Shown: piece by piece, positions 8,517 through 15,341 of the stretch
Layout of the letters: every line of letters starts with the position of its first letter
Numbering within the stretch: the stretch's first letter is position 1
Source: RGIG9041 sp045593905
Lineage (GTDB): Bacteria; Bacillota; Clostridia; Oscillospirales; QAKW01
NCBI GenBank assembly: GCA_045593905.1
Contig: JAZNXL010000050.1
Location: forward strand, 1-20,304
Direction: 5' to 3'
Length of the DNA stretch: 20,304 nucleotides
Notes under the pieces: generated by a model
What the model was told of the DNA's origin: nothing
Database searches by the model: none
Seen by the model: only the letters and a program-made list of their open reading frames with translations
Translations under genes and position numbers: made by a program

Positions 8517-8544
8517 AACCTCGTAGCAAGCGCTACGAGGTTTT
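8517..8544 (+). terminator. hairpin after fhs, probable terminator
   Basis: An 11-bp perfect stem (AACCTCGTAGC at 8517-8527 with 8532-8542) and a 4-nt loop, 10 bp after the fhs stop. The T tract is short (four T, 8541-8544), so termination may be partial. Only about 20 bp separate it from the next start, and no clear promoter lies in that gap. Confidence 0.65.
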
Positions 8545-8564
8545 ATACGAAATGAGGTGCTTTT

Positions 8565-9515
8565 TTGTTAAAAGCAGTTGTTTTAGATAAAGATACTCTC
8601 GGTGACGATATTAACCTTTTGCCAATAACCGAAATTTGCAACACAACCGTTTACGGCACAACCGAGCCGTGCGACGTGGCAGACAGGGTTAAAGATGCCG
8701 AGGTTATTGTTGTAAACAAATTAAAACTTAATGAAGCTAACCTTTCGGGTGCAAAAGATTTAAAGCTTATTTGCATTACCGCAACTGGCTACGATAATAT
8801 TGATACCGAATATTTAAAAACCCGTAATATTGCGCTTTGCAACGTTGCAGGCTACTCAACCAACAGCGTGGCGCAGGTAAGCGTTGCGCTCACCTTAAGC
8901 CTTGTTACCCATCTTTATGAGTACAACCGCTTTGTTACAAGCGGTGACTACAGTAATTCGGGTGTTGCAAACAAGCTTACCCCCGTTTACCACGAAATTT
9001 ACGGCAAGCGTTGGGGTGTTGTTGGCGGCGGCGCTATCGGAACTGCTGTAGCAAAGGTGGCAGAGGCGCTCGGGTGCGAGGTGGTTGTTTGCCGTAATAA
9101 GAACGAGGGCGACTACCCCGTTGTCGACATTGACACGCTTTTAAAACAAAGCGACATTGTATCGGTTCACCTGCCGCTTAACGACAGTACAAAAAACCTT
9201 ATAAGCCGCAAGCGAATTGCCACAATGAAAGAGGGCGCCGTGCTTGTTAACACCGCGCGCGGTCTTGTAACTGACGAGAGCGCGGTTGCCGATGCAATTT
9301 TATCGGGCAAGCTCGGCGGTTTTGGTTGCGATGTTTACAGCAAAGAGCCGTTTGGCACCGACCATCCGTTTTACAAAATTAAGGACTTAAAAAACGTTAT
9401 ACTTACACCGCATATGGCGTGGGGCGCTTATGAGGCGCGTCAGCGGTGTATTGAAGAAATAAAACAAAACATTTTAGCCTTTTTAAAGGGTGAAAGCAGA
9501 AACAGGATAGTATGA
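8565..9515 (+). CDS. D-2-hydroxyacid dehydrogenase (glycerate/hydroxypyruvate reductase-like)
   Basis: A 316-residue NAD(P)-dependent dehydrogenase that interconverts a 2-oxoacid and a D-2-hydroxyacid. The cofactor-binding motif GGGAIG is at 154-159. The catalytic set is complete: Arg232 in NTARGLVTDE, Glu261 in DVYSKEPF, His283 in TPHMAWGAY. The end of the second beta strand reads VVVCRNKN, with Arg177 where NAD-specific members usually have an acidic residue; this hints at NADP use, by inference. Sequence style is closest to glycerate dehydrogenases (HprA), but substrate cannot be fixed. TTG at 8565 is the start, with GAGGT at 8554-8558 upstream. The stop overlaps the next ATG by 4 bp. Confidence 0.88.
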   Translation: MLKAVVLDKDTLGDDINLLPITEICNTTVYGTTEPCDVADRVKDAEVIVVNKLKLNEANLSGAKDLKLICITATGYDNIDTEYLKTRNIALCNVAGYSTNSVAQVSVALTLSLVTHLYEYNRFVTSGDYSNSGVANKLTPVYHEIYGKRWGVVGGGAIGTAVAKVAEALGCEVVVCRNKNEGDYPVVDIDTLLKQSDIVSVHLPLNDSTKNLISRKRIATMKEGAVLVNTARGLVTDESAVADAILSGKLGGFGCDVYSKEPFGTDHPFYKIKDLKNVILTPHMAWGAYEARQRCIEEIKQNILAFLKGESRNRIV

Positions 9516-10903
9516 ACTTTAACTCGCTGACATATCTTTTGTTTTTACCAATTACGGTAATTTTATATTTTGTACTGCCAAAGCGGATAAAAAACCCCTG
9601 CCTTTTGGTTGCAAGCTACTTTTTTTACGCTTGCTGGCAGCCTGCCTACGCGCTGCTTATGCTGTTTTCAACGGCGGCGACCTATTCTTGCGGACTGCTT
9701 TTACAAAAGTACCAAAACAAAAAACGGTTGTGGCTTGTTTTGTGCCTTGTAATTAATTTTGCAATACTTTTCTTTTTTAAGTATTTTAACTTTTTCTCGG
9801 CACTTGTTTTGGGCAAAAACGCCATTACTCTTAACGTTTTGTTGCCTGTTGGTATTTCGTTTTATACCTTTCAGGCAATCGGCTATACAATCGACGTTTA
9901 CAGGGGCGATATTCCTGCCGAAAAAAGCTTTGTTGACTACGCGCTTTTTGTATCGTTTTTTCCGCAGCTGGTTGCAGGACCTATTGAGCGCACAGGCAAC
10001 ATTTTGCCGCAGCTTAAGGTTTATCACAAGTTTTCAATTAACAACCTAAACGACGGGCTTATACTCATTGTATGGGGTATGTTTAAAAAGGTGGTTATTG
10101 CCGACAACGCGGCGATAACGGTAAACGCCGTTTACGATAGCGTGAAAGATATGGGTGCTTTGTCGCTAATAATTGCAACGGTTATGTTTGCGGTGCAAAT
10201 TTACTGCGATTTTTCGGCATATTCTGACATTGCACGCGGCAGCGCCAAAATAATTGGCATAAACCTTATGCAAAACTTTAATAACCCCTACCTTGCAAGT
10301 TCAATAAAAGACTTTTGGCGCAGGTGGCATATATCGCTGTCAAGCTGGTTTAAAGACTACTTGTATTTTCCACTTGGTGGCTCAAGGGTTAAAAAACCAA
10401 GGCTTATTTTAAACCTTATAATCGTGTTTATGGTAAGCGGACTGTGGCACGGCGCGGCGCTCACCTTTGTTGCGTGGGGGCTACTTCACGGCATCTATCA
10501 GGCGGTCGAGACTTTTACGCTGCCGCTTTTAAAAGACAAAAAGGGCGCCTCCCTACGCGTTTTGCAAACAGGCTTTACCTTTTGCCTTGTTAACATCGGC
10601 TGGGTACTGTTCAGGGCAAACACGCTGACCGACGCATCCATTATATTTAAAAAAATATTTACTCTTGGCGGCGGTCAGTTACTGCTTGGGCAATCGGCAA
10701 AGGCGGTTTTTGTACTGCTTTTAGCATCGGCGTTTATGTTGGTGTTTGAGGCGTTTAACCAAAACGACAGACTGTTTAAAAAGCTTGGCAACAACATTGT
10801 TTTAAGATACGTTTATTATTTCGTGCTTTTACTCGCGATTTTTGTATTCGGGTATTACGGCGACGGCTTTGACCCGCAGGACTTTGTATATTTTCAGTTT
10901 TAG
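9512..10903 (+). CDS. MBOAT-family membrane O-acyltransferase (AlgI/DltB-like)
   Basis: A 463-residue polytopic membrane protein that moves acyl groups, usually acetyl, across the membrane to an extracellular acceptor. Family hallmarks: FYTFQAIGYTIDVYRG (117-132), PQLVAGPIER (151-160), QNFNNPYLASSIKDFWRRWH (254-273), then FKDYLYFPLGGSR and VSGLWHGAALTF with the presumed catalytic His313. About ten hydrophobic stretches are visible. It starts with ATGA overlapping the preceding stop. The next gene encodes an SGNH-like protein, the usual partner that completes transfer outside the cell. The acceptor (peptidoglycan, teichoic acid or exopolysaccharide) is unknown: no dlt or alginate genes are nearby. 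Confidence 0.93.
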   Translation: MNFNSLTYLLFLPITVILYFVLPKRIKNPCLLVASYFFYACWQPAYALLMLFSTAATYSCGLLLQKYQNKKRLWLVLCLVINFAILFFFKYFNFFSALVLGKNAITLNVLLPVGISFYTFQAIGYTIDVYRGDIPAEKSFVDYALFVSFFPQLVAGPIERTGNILPQLKVYHKFSINNLNDGLILIVWGMFKKVVIADNAAITVNAVYDSVKDMGALSLIIATVMFAVQIYCDFSAYSDIARGSAKIIGINLMQNFNNPYLASSIKDFWRRWHISLSSWFKDYLYFPLGGSRVKKPRLILNLIIVFMVSGLWHGAALTFVAWGLLHGIYQAVETFTLPLLKDKKGASLRVLQTGFTFCLVNIGWVLFRANTLTDASIIFKKIFTLGGGQLLLGQSAKAVFVLLLASAFMLVFEAFNQNDRLFKKLGNNIVLRYVYYFVLLLAIFVFGYYGDGFDPQDFVYFQF

Positions 10904-10912
10904 AGGTAGCAT

Positions 10913-11890
10913 TTGAAAAAAATCATTACCGAAATAACGGCAATTTTGCTGTGCTTAATACTTACCTTTAGCGTATGTAACCGTATTGCGTTTGTGCTGA
11001 TGCCTGAACGATACGACTACGGCGGCACCTGGAATATGTTTTTAAAAGAGCCAAAAAACAGTATTGATTTGTTGGTGGTCGGCTCGTCGCACGCATACTG
11101 CAACGTTATCCCTGCCAACATAAAAGAGCAAACAGGCATTAACTCTTACGTTTTGGCGGCGCCCTGCCTTACAATGCCGCTTGGCTACTATTATTTAAAA
11201 GAGGCGCTTAAAACCCAAAAACCGCAGGCGATTATGCTCGAGCTTACAGGTATGTTTTTTACCGATACCATGGGGTTTGCAAAACAGTCAATCGGGTATA
11301 TGCCATATAACGTAAACAGGCTTATGTCAACGCTTGTTTGCGCAGAAGACAACGAGAAGCTCGGGCTTTTGTTCCCGCTCTACAACTACCACGAGCGCTG
11401 GCAAGAGTTTAAGGTGACCGACTTTTTTAAAGAAAGGCCCGACCAAAAGACCGATATTAACGCAGGCTACACCCCGCTTTTAGAAAGCGAGCAACAACAA
11501 AACCGCACCGAGCGCGAGTTTGAGTATACTGATAAGAGCATTAAGCTTAACCAAAAATATCTTAAAAAGATAATTGCGCTTTGCAAAGACGAGGGCATTG
11601 AACTGTCGCTGTTTATTGCGCCTACCTGCCTTTATATTGGTAACAATGACAAAAAGCTTATAACCGACTGCACCCGCGACACGCCGTTTTACGATTTTAA
11701 CGATGAGTTTGAAAGCTTTGGCTTTGACCTTAAAAAAGATTTTTACGACTCAAAGCATTTAAACTTTTACGGCGCTAAAAAGTTTACACCCGCGTTTTGC
11801 GACTATGTTACAAAAAGTTTTAATATAACGAGCAAAGACTCTGATTTGTGGAACGATAGAATAACAAGCTATAAAAATTATGGAAATTAA
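10913..11890 (+). CDS. membrane-anchored SGNH-hydrolase-like protein, partner of MBOAT acyltransferase
   Basis: A 325-residue protein with an N-terminal membrane anchor or uncleaved signal (about residues 4-29), so the rest lies outside the cell. Block I is VVGSSHAYCN with probable nucleophile Ser59 (GSS in place of GDS). The C-terminal DSKH at 279-282, followed by LNFYGAKKF, supplies the Asp-His pair of an SGNH triad. This is the pattern of DltD/AlgX-like proteins encoded beside MBOAT genes. It probably transfers or hydrolyses acetyl groups on a surface glycan. The TTG start at 10913 has AGGT just upstream, directly after the preceding stop. The 3' end overlaps azlC by 11 bp. Confidence 0.82.
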   Translation: MKKIITEITAILLCLILTFSVCNRIAFVLMPERYDYGGTWNMFLKEPKNSIDLLVVGSSHAYCNVIPANIKEQTGINSYVLAAPCLTMPLGYYYLKEALKTQKPQAIMLELTGMFFTDTMGFAKQSIGYMPYNVNRLMSTLVCAEDNEKLGLLFPLYNYHERWQEFKVTDFFKERPDQKTDINAGYTPLLESEQQQNRTEREFEYTDKSIKLNQKYLKKIIALCKDEGIELSLFIAPTCLYIGNNDKKLITDCTRDTPFYDFNDEFESFGFDLKKDFYDSKHLNFYGAKKFTPAFCDYVTKSFNITSKDSDLWNDRITSYKNYGN

Positions 11891-12590
11891 AAAGCAGTTT
11901 TTAAACGGAATAAAATTAGGTCTGCCGATTGGGCTTGGCTACCTTTCGGTATCGTTTACCTTTGGAATAATGGCAACAAGCCTTGGCCTTAAATGGTGGC
12001 AGGCGCTGCTCATTTCAATGTGCAACTTGACCTCGGCAGGTCAGCTTGCAGGCGTTACTATTATGGTATCGCCCTTTCGGTATGTTGAAATGCTGCTGTC
12101 ACAGCTTACAATAAACCTACGCTACTCGTTTATGTCGATTTCACTTTCACAAAAGGCAGACAGTAAGCTTTCGGGAATTTACAGGCTTTTGTTCGGTTTT
12201 TTTGTAACCGACGAGATTTTTGCGGTAGCCTCGGGTCAAAAAAAGGTGACCCGCGCGTTTATGTCGGGCGTTATAATACTGCCCTACGTTTGCTGGTCGG
12301 CAGGTACGCTTTTTGGCGCTATTGCAGGTAACATTTTACCCGCGGCTGTAACAAGCGCGCTCTGTATTGCAATTTACGGTATGTTTATTGCCATTGTTGC
12401 GCCTGACGCCATAAAAAGCAGGTCGCTTTTAATTGTAGTTGGCGTGTCGGCGGCTTTATCGTGTGCCTTTTATTACCTGCCCTACCTTAATAAAATTCCG
12501 TCGGGTATTTCAATAAGCGTTTGCGCCGTTTTAGCGGCGGTGTTTGGCGCGGTAGTATTTCCTTTAGACGAGGAGGTACAAAATGATTAG
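11880..12590 (+). CDS. azlC: AzlC-family branched-chain amino acid exporter, large subunit
   Basis: A 236-residue membrane protein of the LIV-E/AzlC family. Recognisable sequence includes GLPIGLGYLSVSFTFGIMA (14-32), SAGQLAGVTIM, LTINLRYSFMSISLSQK and FFVTDEIFAVA. It works with a small AzlD partner, encoded next, to export leucine, isoleucine, valine or related amino acids. About seven hydrophobic segments are visible. The start lies inside the previous gene (11-bp overlap) and no good Shine-Dalgarno is seen, so translation probably depends on coupling. The exported substrate is inferred from family only. Confidence 0.92.
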   Translation: MEIKKQFLNGIKLGLPIGLGYLSVSFTFGIMATSLGLKWWQALLISMCNLTSAGQLAGVTIMVSPFRYVEMLLSQLTINLRYSFMSISLSQKADSKLSGIYRLLFGFFVTDEIFAVASGQKKVTRAFMSGVIILPYVCWSAGTLFGAIAGNILPAAVTSALCIAIYGMFIAIVAPDAIKSRSLLIVVGVSAALSCAFYYLPYLNKIPSGISISVCAVLAAVFGAVVFPLDEEVQND

Positions 12591-12903
12591 TAACTCACAG
12601 TTTTTTACATATTTATTAATAATGGCAGGCACTACCTACCTTTTGCGCGCGATTCCGTTTTTTGCGTTTTCTAAAAAGATTAACAACCGCTATGTTCGTT
12701 CGTTTTTACACTACATCCCCTACACAGTTTTAACTGTTATGACGCTTCCAGCGGCGCTATACGTATCGGGTAGTGTTATTGCGGCAAGTGTGGGGCTTTT
12801 GGCAGGCGTTTTGGTTGCGGTTAAATCAAAAAACCTGTTACTCACCGCGCTTACATCCTGCGTATGCGTATACATTATTGAAACGGTTTTACACTATATA
12901 TAA
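12583..12903 (+). CDS. azlD: AzlD-family small subunit of branched-chain amino acid exporter
   Basis: A 106-residue protein with about four hydrophobic segments; the N-terminal TTYLLRAIPFFAFSKK and the later LHYIPYTVLTVMTLPA are typical of AzlD. A near-perfect AGGAGGT at 12571-12577 lies 5 bp before the ATG and inside azlC, and the two genes overlap by 8 bp, as usual for this pair. It is the last gene of the 8565-12903 unit. Confidence 0.92.
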   Translation: MISNSQFFTYLLIMAGTTYLLRAIPFFAFSKKINNRYVRSFLHYIPYTVLTVMTLPAALYVSGSVIAASVGLLAGVLVAVKSKNLLLTALTSCVCVYIIETVLHYI

Positions 12904-12944
12904 AAAAGAGCCTTTGGGGCACACCGTAAGGAAGTGTGCCCCAA
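12902..12944 (-). terminator. GC-rich hairpin between convergent genes, candidate terminator for the radical SAM gene
   Basis: An 11-bp stem, 12914-12924 with 12934-12944 (core GGGGCACAC), with a 9-nt loop. On the minus strand it is followed, after about six bases, by a run of six T (A run at 12902-12907); on the plus strand no T run follows. It therefore best suits the leftward gene ending at 12990, though it may also slow rightward transcription leaving azlD, whose stop it adjoins. Confidence 0.5.
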
Positions 12945-12989
12945 CTAAGTTTGGCATTACGGGCAAGTGAAGTTATCTTCGAAAATGAG

Positions 12990-13871
12990 TTAAATTTGTT
13001 TTAAGTATTTGTTAAGCGCGTTAAGTACGCTCTTTTTGTCAGCCGACCACATTGGCGCAATAAGGTCGCGCTTGGCGCCGTCGCCTGTCAGCCTATGAAT
13101 AACAACAGTGGGTGGGATAGCCTTTAGGCACTCGCCCACTATTTTTATATACTCGTCGCGTTCAAGCGTTTTAAAAAGTCCCCGCTCATAGTCTTTTGCA
13201 AGGTCGGTGTTTTTTAAAACATGCAAAAGCTGAAGCTTTATGCCGTCGGTTTTATGATTAACGCAGTATTTAACGGTGTCAACCATCATTTGCTCGGTTT
13301 CGTTCGGCAGTCCCAAAATAACATGGGTTACCACCTCGCAACCGATTGCGTGCAAATTTTTAACAGCGGTCTCGTAAACGGCGTTATCGTAGCCACGGCG
13401 GATATAGTCTATAGATTGTTTATGAATTGTCTGAAGTCCAAGCTCAACCCACACAGGCTTTATTTTTACAAGCTCGCCTAAAAGCGCAACTACCTCGTCA
13501 CCCAGACAATCGGGGCGTGTTGCAACCGAAAGCCCCACAACGTCGGGGTGCGTAATTGCCTGATAGAATATATTTTTAAGGTAGTCTACAGGCGCGTAGG
13601 TGTTGGTATAGCTTTGAAAGTATGCAATATAGCCTGCGTTTTCGCCCGATTTTTTTATAACCCGCTGTTTTGCGTTTTCTATCTGGGTATGTATGTTTTG
13701 GCATTTTGGCTCGGCAAAATCGCCCGAGCCATAGGCGGAGCAAAAGACACAACCGCGCGTGTCAATCTTTCCGTCACGGTTGGGGCAGGTGGTAACGCCT
13801 GTAAGCGCGAGTTTGTATACTTTTTTACCAAATCGGGTCTTTAAATGTGAGTTTAAACTGTTATAATTCAT
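12990..13871 (-). CDS. radical SAM protein of the YtqA/YhcC (TIGR01212) type
   Basis: A 293-residue protein. The N-terminal YKLALTGVTTCPNRDGKIDT is followed by RGCVFCSAYGSGDF, giving Cys29, Cys41 and Cys44. This widely spaced cluster, with an insertion between the first and second Cys, is characteristic of the Elp3-like YhcC/YtqA group and binds the 4Fe-4S cluster that cleaves SAM. Downstream motifs AYFQSYTNTYAP, ATRPDCLGDEV, WVELGLQT and THVILGLPNET are also typical. The function is not established to my knowledge. It is a single gene on the minus strand, converging on azlD and sharing an overlapping promoter region with the dehydrogenase gene at 13940. The Shine-Dalgarno is weak (GGATAGG before the ATG). 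Confidence 0.92.
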   Translation of the reverse strand: MNYNSLNSHLKTRFGKKVYKLALTGVTTCPNRDGKIDTRGCVFCSAYGSGDFAEPKCQNIHTQIENAKQRVIKKSGENAGYIAYFQSYTNTYAPVDYLKNIFYQAITHPDVVGLSVATRPDCLGDEVVALLGELVKIKPVWVELGLQTIHKQSIDYIRRGYDNAVYETAVKNLHAIGCEVVTHVILGLPNETEQMMVDTVKYCVNHKTDGIKLQLLHVLKNTDLAKDYERGLFKTLERDEYIKIVGECLKAIPPTVVIHRLTGDGAKRDLIAPMWSADKKSVLNALNKYLKQI

Positions 13872-13872
13872 A

Positions 13873-13901
13873 TTGACCTATCCATGATTTTGTAATATAA
13901 T
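13873..13901 (+). promoter_or_regulatory. strong candidate promoter for the dehydrogenase gene at 13940
   Basis: TTGACC at 13873-13878 (5/6), exactly 17 bp, then TATAAT at 13896-13901 (6/6). Expected start near 13908, leader about 32 nt. The -35 box overlaps the ribosome-binding region of the leftward gene. Confidence 0.75.
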
Positions 13902-13927
13902 TATATCAGCAATTTATATAATTTCAA
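13900..13927 (-). promoter_or_regulatory. candidate promoter for the leftward radical SAM gene
   Basis: Read on the minus strand: TTGAAA (13927-13922, 5/6), 16-bp spacer, TATAAT (13905-13900, 6/6). The -10 boxes of this promoter and its rightward opponent share bases 13900-13901 in the palindrome TATAATTATA. The -35 box overlaps the AAGGAG ribosome binding site of the rightward gene. Confidence 0.65.
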
Positions 13928-13939
13928 GGAGATACAGCT

Positions 13940-15199
13940 ATGAAAACACTCGCAGCAAGACTTTACGGCGAAAACGACGTGCGTGTTGAAACCTTTGAAC
14001 TCCCCGAGGTTCGCGAGGGCGAAGTTTTAATTAAGGTTATTTCAGACTCGCTTTGCGCATCTACATATAAGGCTGTTATTCAAGGCCCCAACCACAAGCG
14101 CGTTCCGCCCGATGTTGACAAAAACCCCATAATTATCGGTCACGAGCTTTGCGGTACTGTTGTTAAAGCAGGCGCAGGACTTGAAGACAAATGGCCTACA
14201 GGCACTAACGTTGTTATTCAGCCCGCTTTAAAGCTTGAAAACAACTACGACCCCGGTTACTCGTACAAATACGTTGGTGGCAACACCGTTTACGCTGTTG
14301 TTCCCGAAATCGTGCTCGAAAGAAAATGCCTTATAAAATATAACGGCGACAGCTTTTACAAAGGCTCGCTTATTGAAGCTTACGGCTGTGTTATCCGCGC
14401 GTTTAAAGGCCTTTACCACACCGACTACGAAACATACACACGCTACGACGGTGCAAAAGTGGGCGGTAAGTTTTTAATTCTTGGCGGTGCAGGTCCTATG
14501 GGTCTTGCATCAGTTGACCTTGCTATTAACTACGCAGGCTGTTCACAGGTTGTTGTAACCGACTTAAACCAAGAGCGTCTTGACTACGCTGCAAGAATGT
14601 ATTCACCCGAAGATGCCGCTAAAAAAGGCGTTGACCTTAAATACGTTAACACATCGGGTATCGACGACGTTGTAGGCTACCTTAAAGAAATTTCAAACGG
14701 CGGTTTTGACGACTGCTTTGTAATGGTACCTGTTCCTGCGCTTTTAACACAGGGCGAAGCAGCGCTCGGCTTTGACGGTTGTATTAACTTTTTTGCAGGT
14801 CCGCCTGTACACGAGCTTCAGGGCTCACTCAACCTCTACCGCGTTCACTACGACGGCATTCACCTTGTAGGTACTGCAGGCTCAATTCCCGAAGATACAC
14901 TCGACATTATCAAGCTTATCGAACAAAATAAAATTGACCCATCAGGTCTTGTATCGCACATTATGGGTATGGGCGCGCTTGTTGAAAACATATTCGCTAT
15001 GAAAACACCTAACGGCGCTAAAAAAATGTGCTACAACGAGCTCGATATTCCCTGCATCGAGATTGAAAAATTAAACGAGTGGGCAGGCATTGACCCGCTC
15101 TACAACGAGCTTTACAAAATCGTTAAAGCAAACGGCGGTAAATGGTGCGCCGAGGCTGAAAAATACCTGCTTGCTAACGCAAAAAAAATTGAACTTTAA
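13940..15199 (+). CDS. zinc-dependent medium-chain dehydrogenase, L-sorbose-1-phosphate reductase-like
   Basis: A 419-residue medium-chain alcohol dehydrogenase homologue. Catalytic zinc ligands are Cys39 (in SDSLCAS), His68 and Glu69 (IIIGHELCG), with Glu146 as possible fourth ligand. The structural-zinc four-Cys lobe of classical ADHs is missing. The Rossmann motif GGAGPMGLA is at 182-190 and VVTDLN ends in Asp208-type acidic sequence, suggesting NAD. MKTLAARLYG, PIIIGHE and the GGNTVY region resemble SorE-type sorbose-1-phosphate reductases, but no sugar transporter or PTS gene is nearby, so the substrate is unknown. AAGGAG at 13926-13931 is 8 bp before the ATG. A strong promoter precedes it and a terminator follows, so it is probably monocistronic. 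Confidence 0.8.
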   Translation: MKTLAARLYGENDVRVETFELPEVREGEVLIKVISDSLCASTYKAVIQGPNHKRVPPDVDKNPIIIGHELCGTVVKAGAGLEDKWPTGTNVVIQPALKLENNYDPGYSYKYVGGNTVYAVVPEIVLERKCLIKYNGDSFYKGSLIEAYGCVIRAFKGLYHTDYETYTRYDGAKVGGKFLILGGAGPMGLASVDLAINYAGCSQVVVTDLNQERLDYAARMYSPEDAAKKGVDLKYVNTSGIDDVVGYLKEISNGGFDDCFVMVPVPALLTQGEAALGFDGCINFFAGPPVHELQGSLNLYRVHYDGIHLVGTAGSIPEDTLDIIKLIEQNKIDPSGLVSHIMGMGALVENIFAMKTPNGAKKMCYNELDIPCIEIEKLNEWAGIDPLYNELYKIVKANGGKWCAEAEKYLLANAKKIEL

Positions 15200-15207
15200 T
15201 TTAACAA

Positions 15208-15239
15208 AAATAGTCGGTTTAAAACCGACTATTTTTTTA
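15208..15239 (+). terminator. rho-independent terminator after the dehydrogenase gene
   Basis: A 10-bp stem, AAATAGTCGG (15208-15217) with CCGACTATTT (15225-15234), a TTTAAAA loop and a continuing T run to 15238. It lies 8 bp after the stop. Confidence 0.88.
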
Positions 15240-15262
15240 TTTTTTGCAAAAACTATGTTTAC

Positions 15263-15291
15263 TTTTCGTCTTTTTATGTTAAAATTATAAT
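15263..15291 (+). promoter_or_regulatory. candidate promoter for the oxaloacetate decarboxylase operon
   Basis: A perfect TATAAT at 15286-15291 has only a weak -35 match (TTTTCG, 15263-15268) at 17 bp. Expected start near 15298, about 44 nt before oadA. A second weaker -10-like TAGAAT lies at 15313-15318. The weak -35 could mean activator dependence, but no operator is recognised. Confidence 0.45.
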
Positions 15292-15325
15292 GACGGAAAA
15301 TTTTTGTAATTATAGAATATTTTAC

Positions 15326-15330
15326 AGGAG
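15326..15330 (+). promoter_or_regulatory. ribosome binding site that decides the oadA start
   Basis: AGGAG here is only 2 bp from the ATG at 15333 but 11 bp from the ATG at 15342. The first is too close for initiation. The second gives a protein beginning MKVNFTETVLRD, the usual start for this family. Confidence 0.6.
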
Positions 15331-15341
15331 TTATGCAAAAA

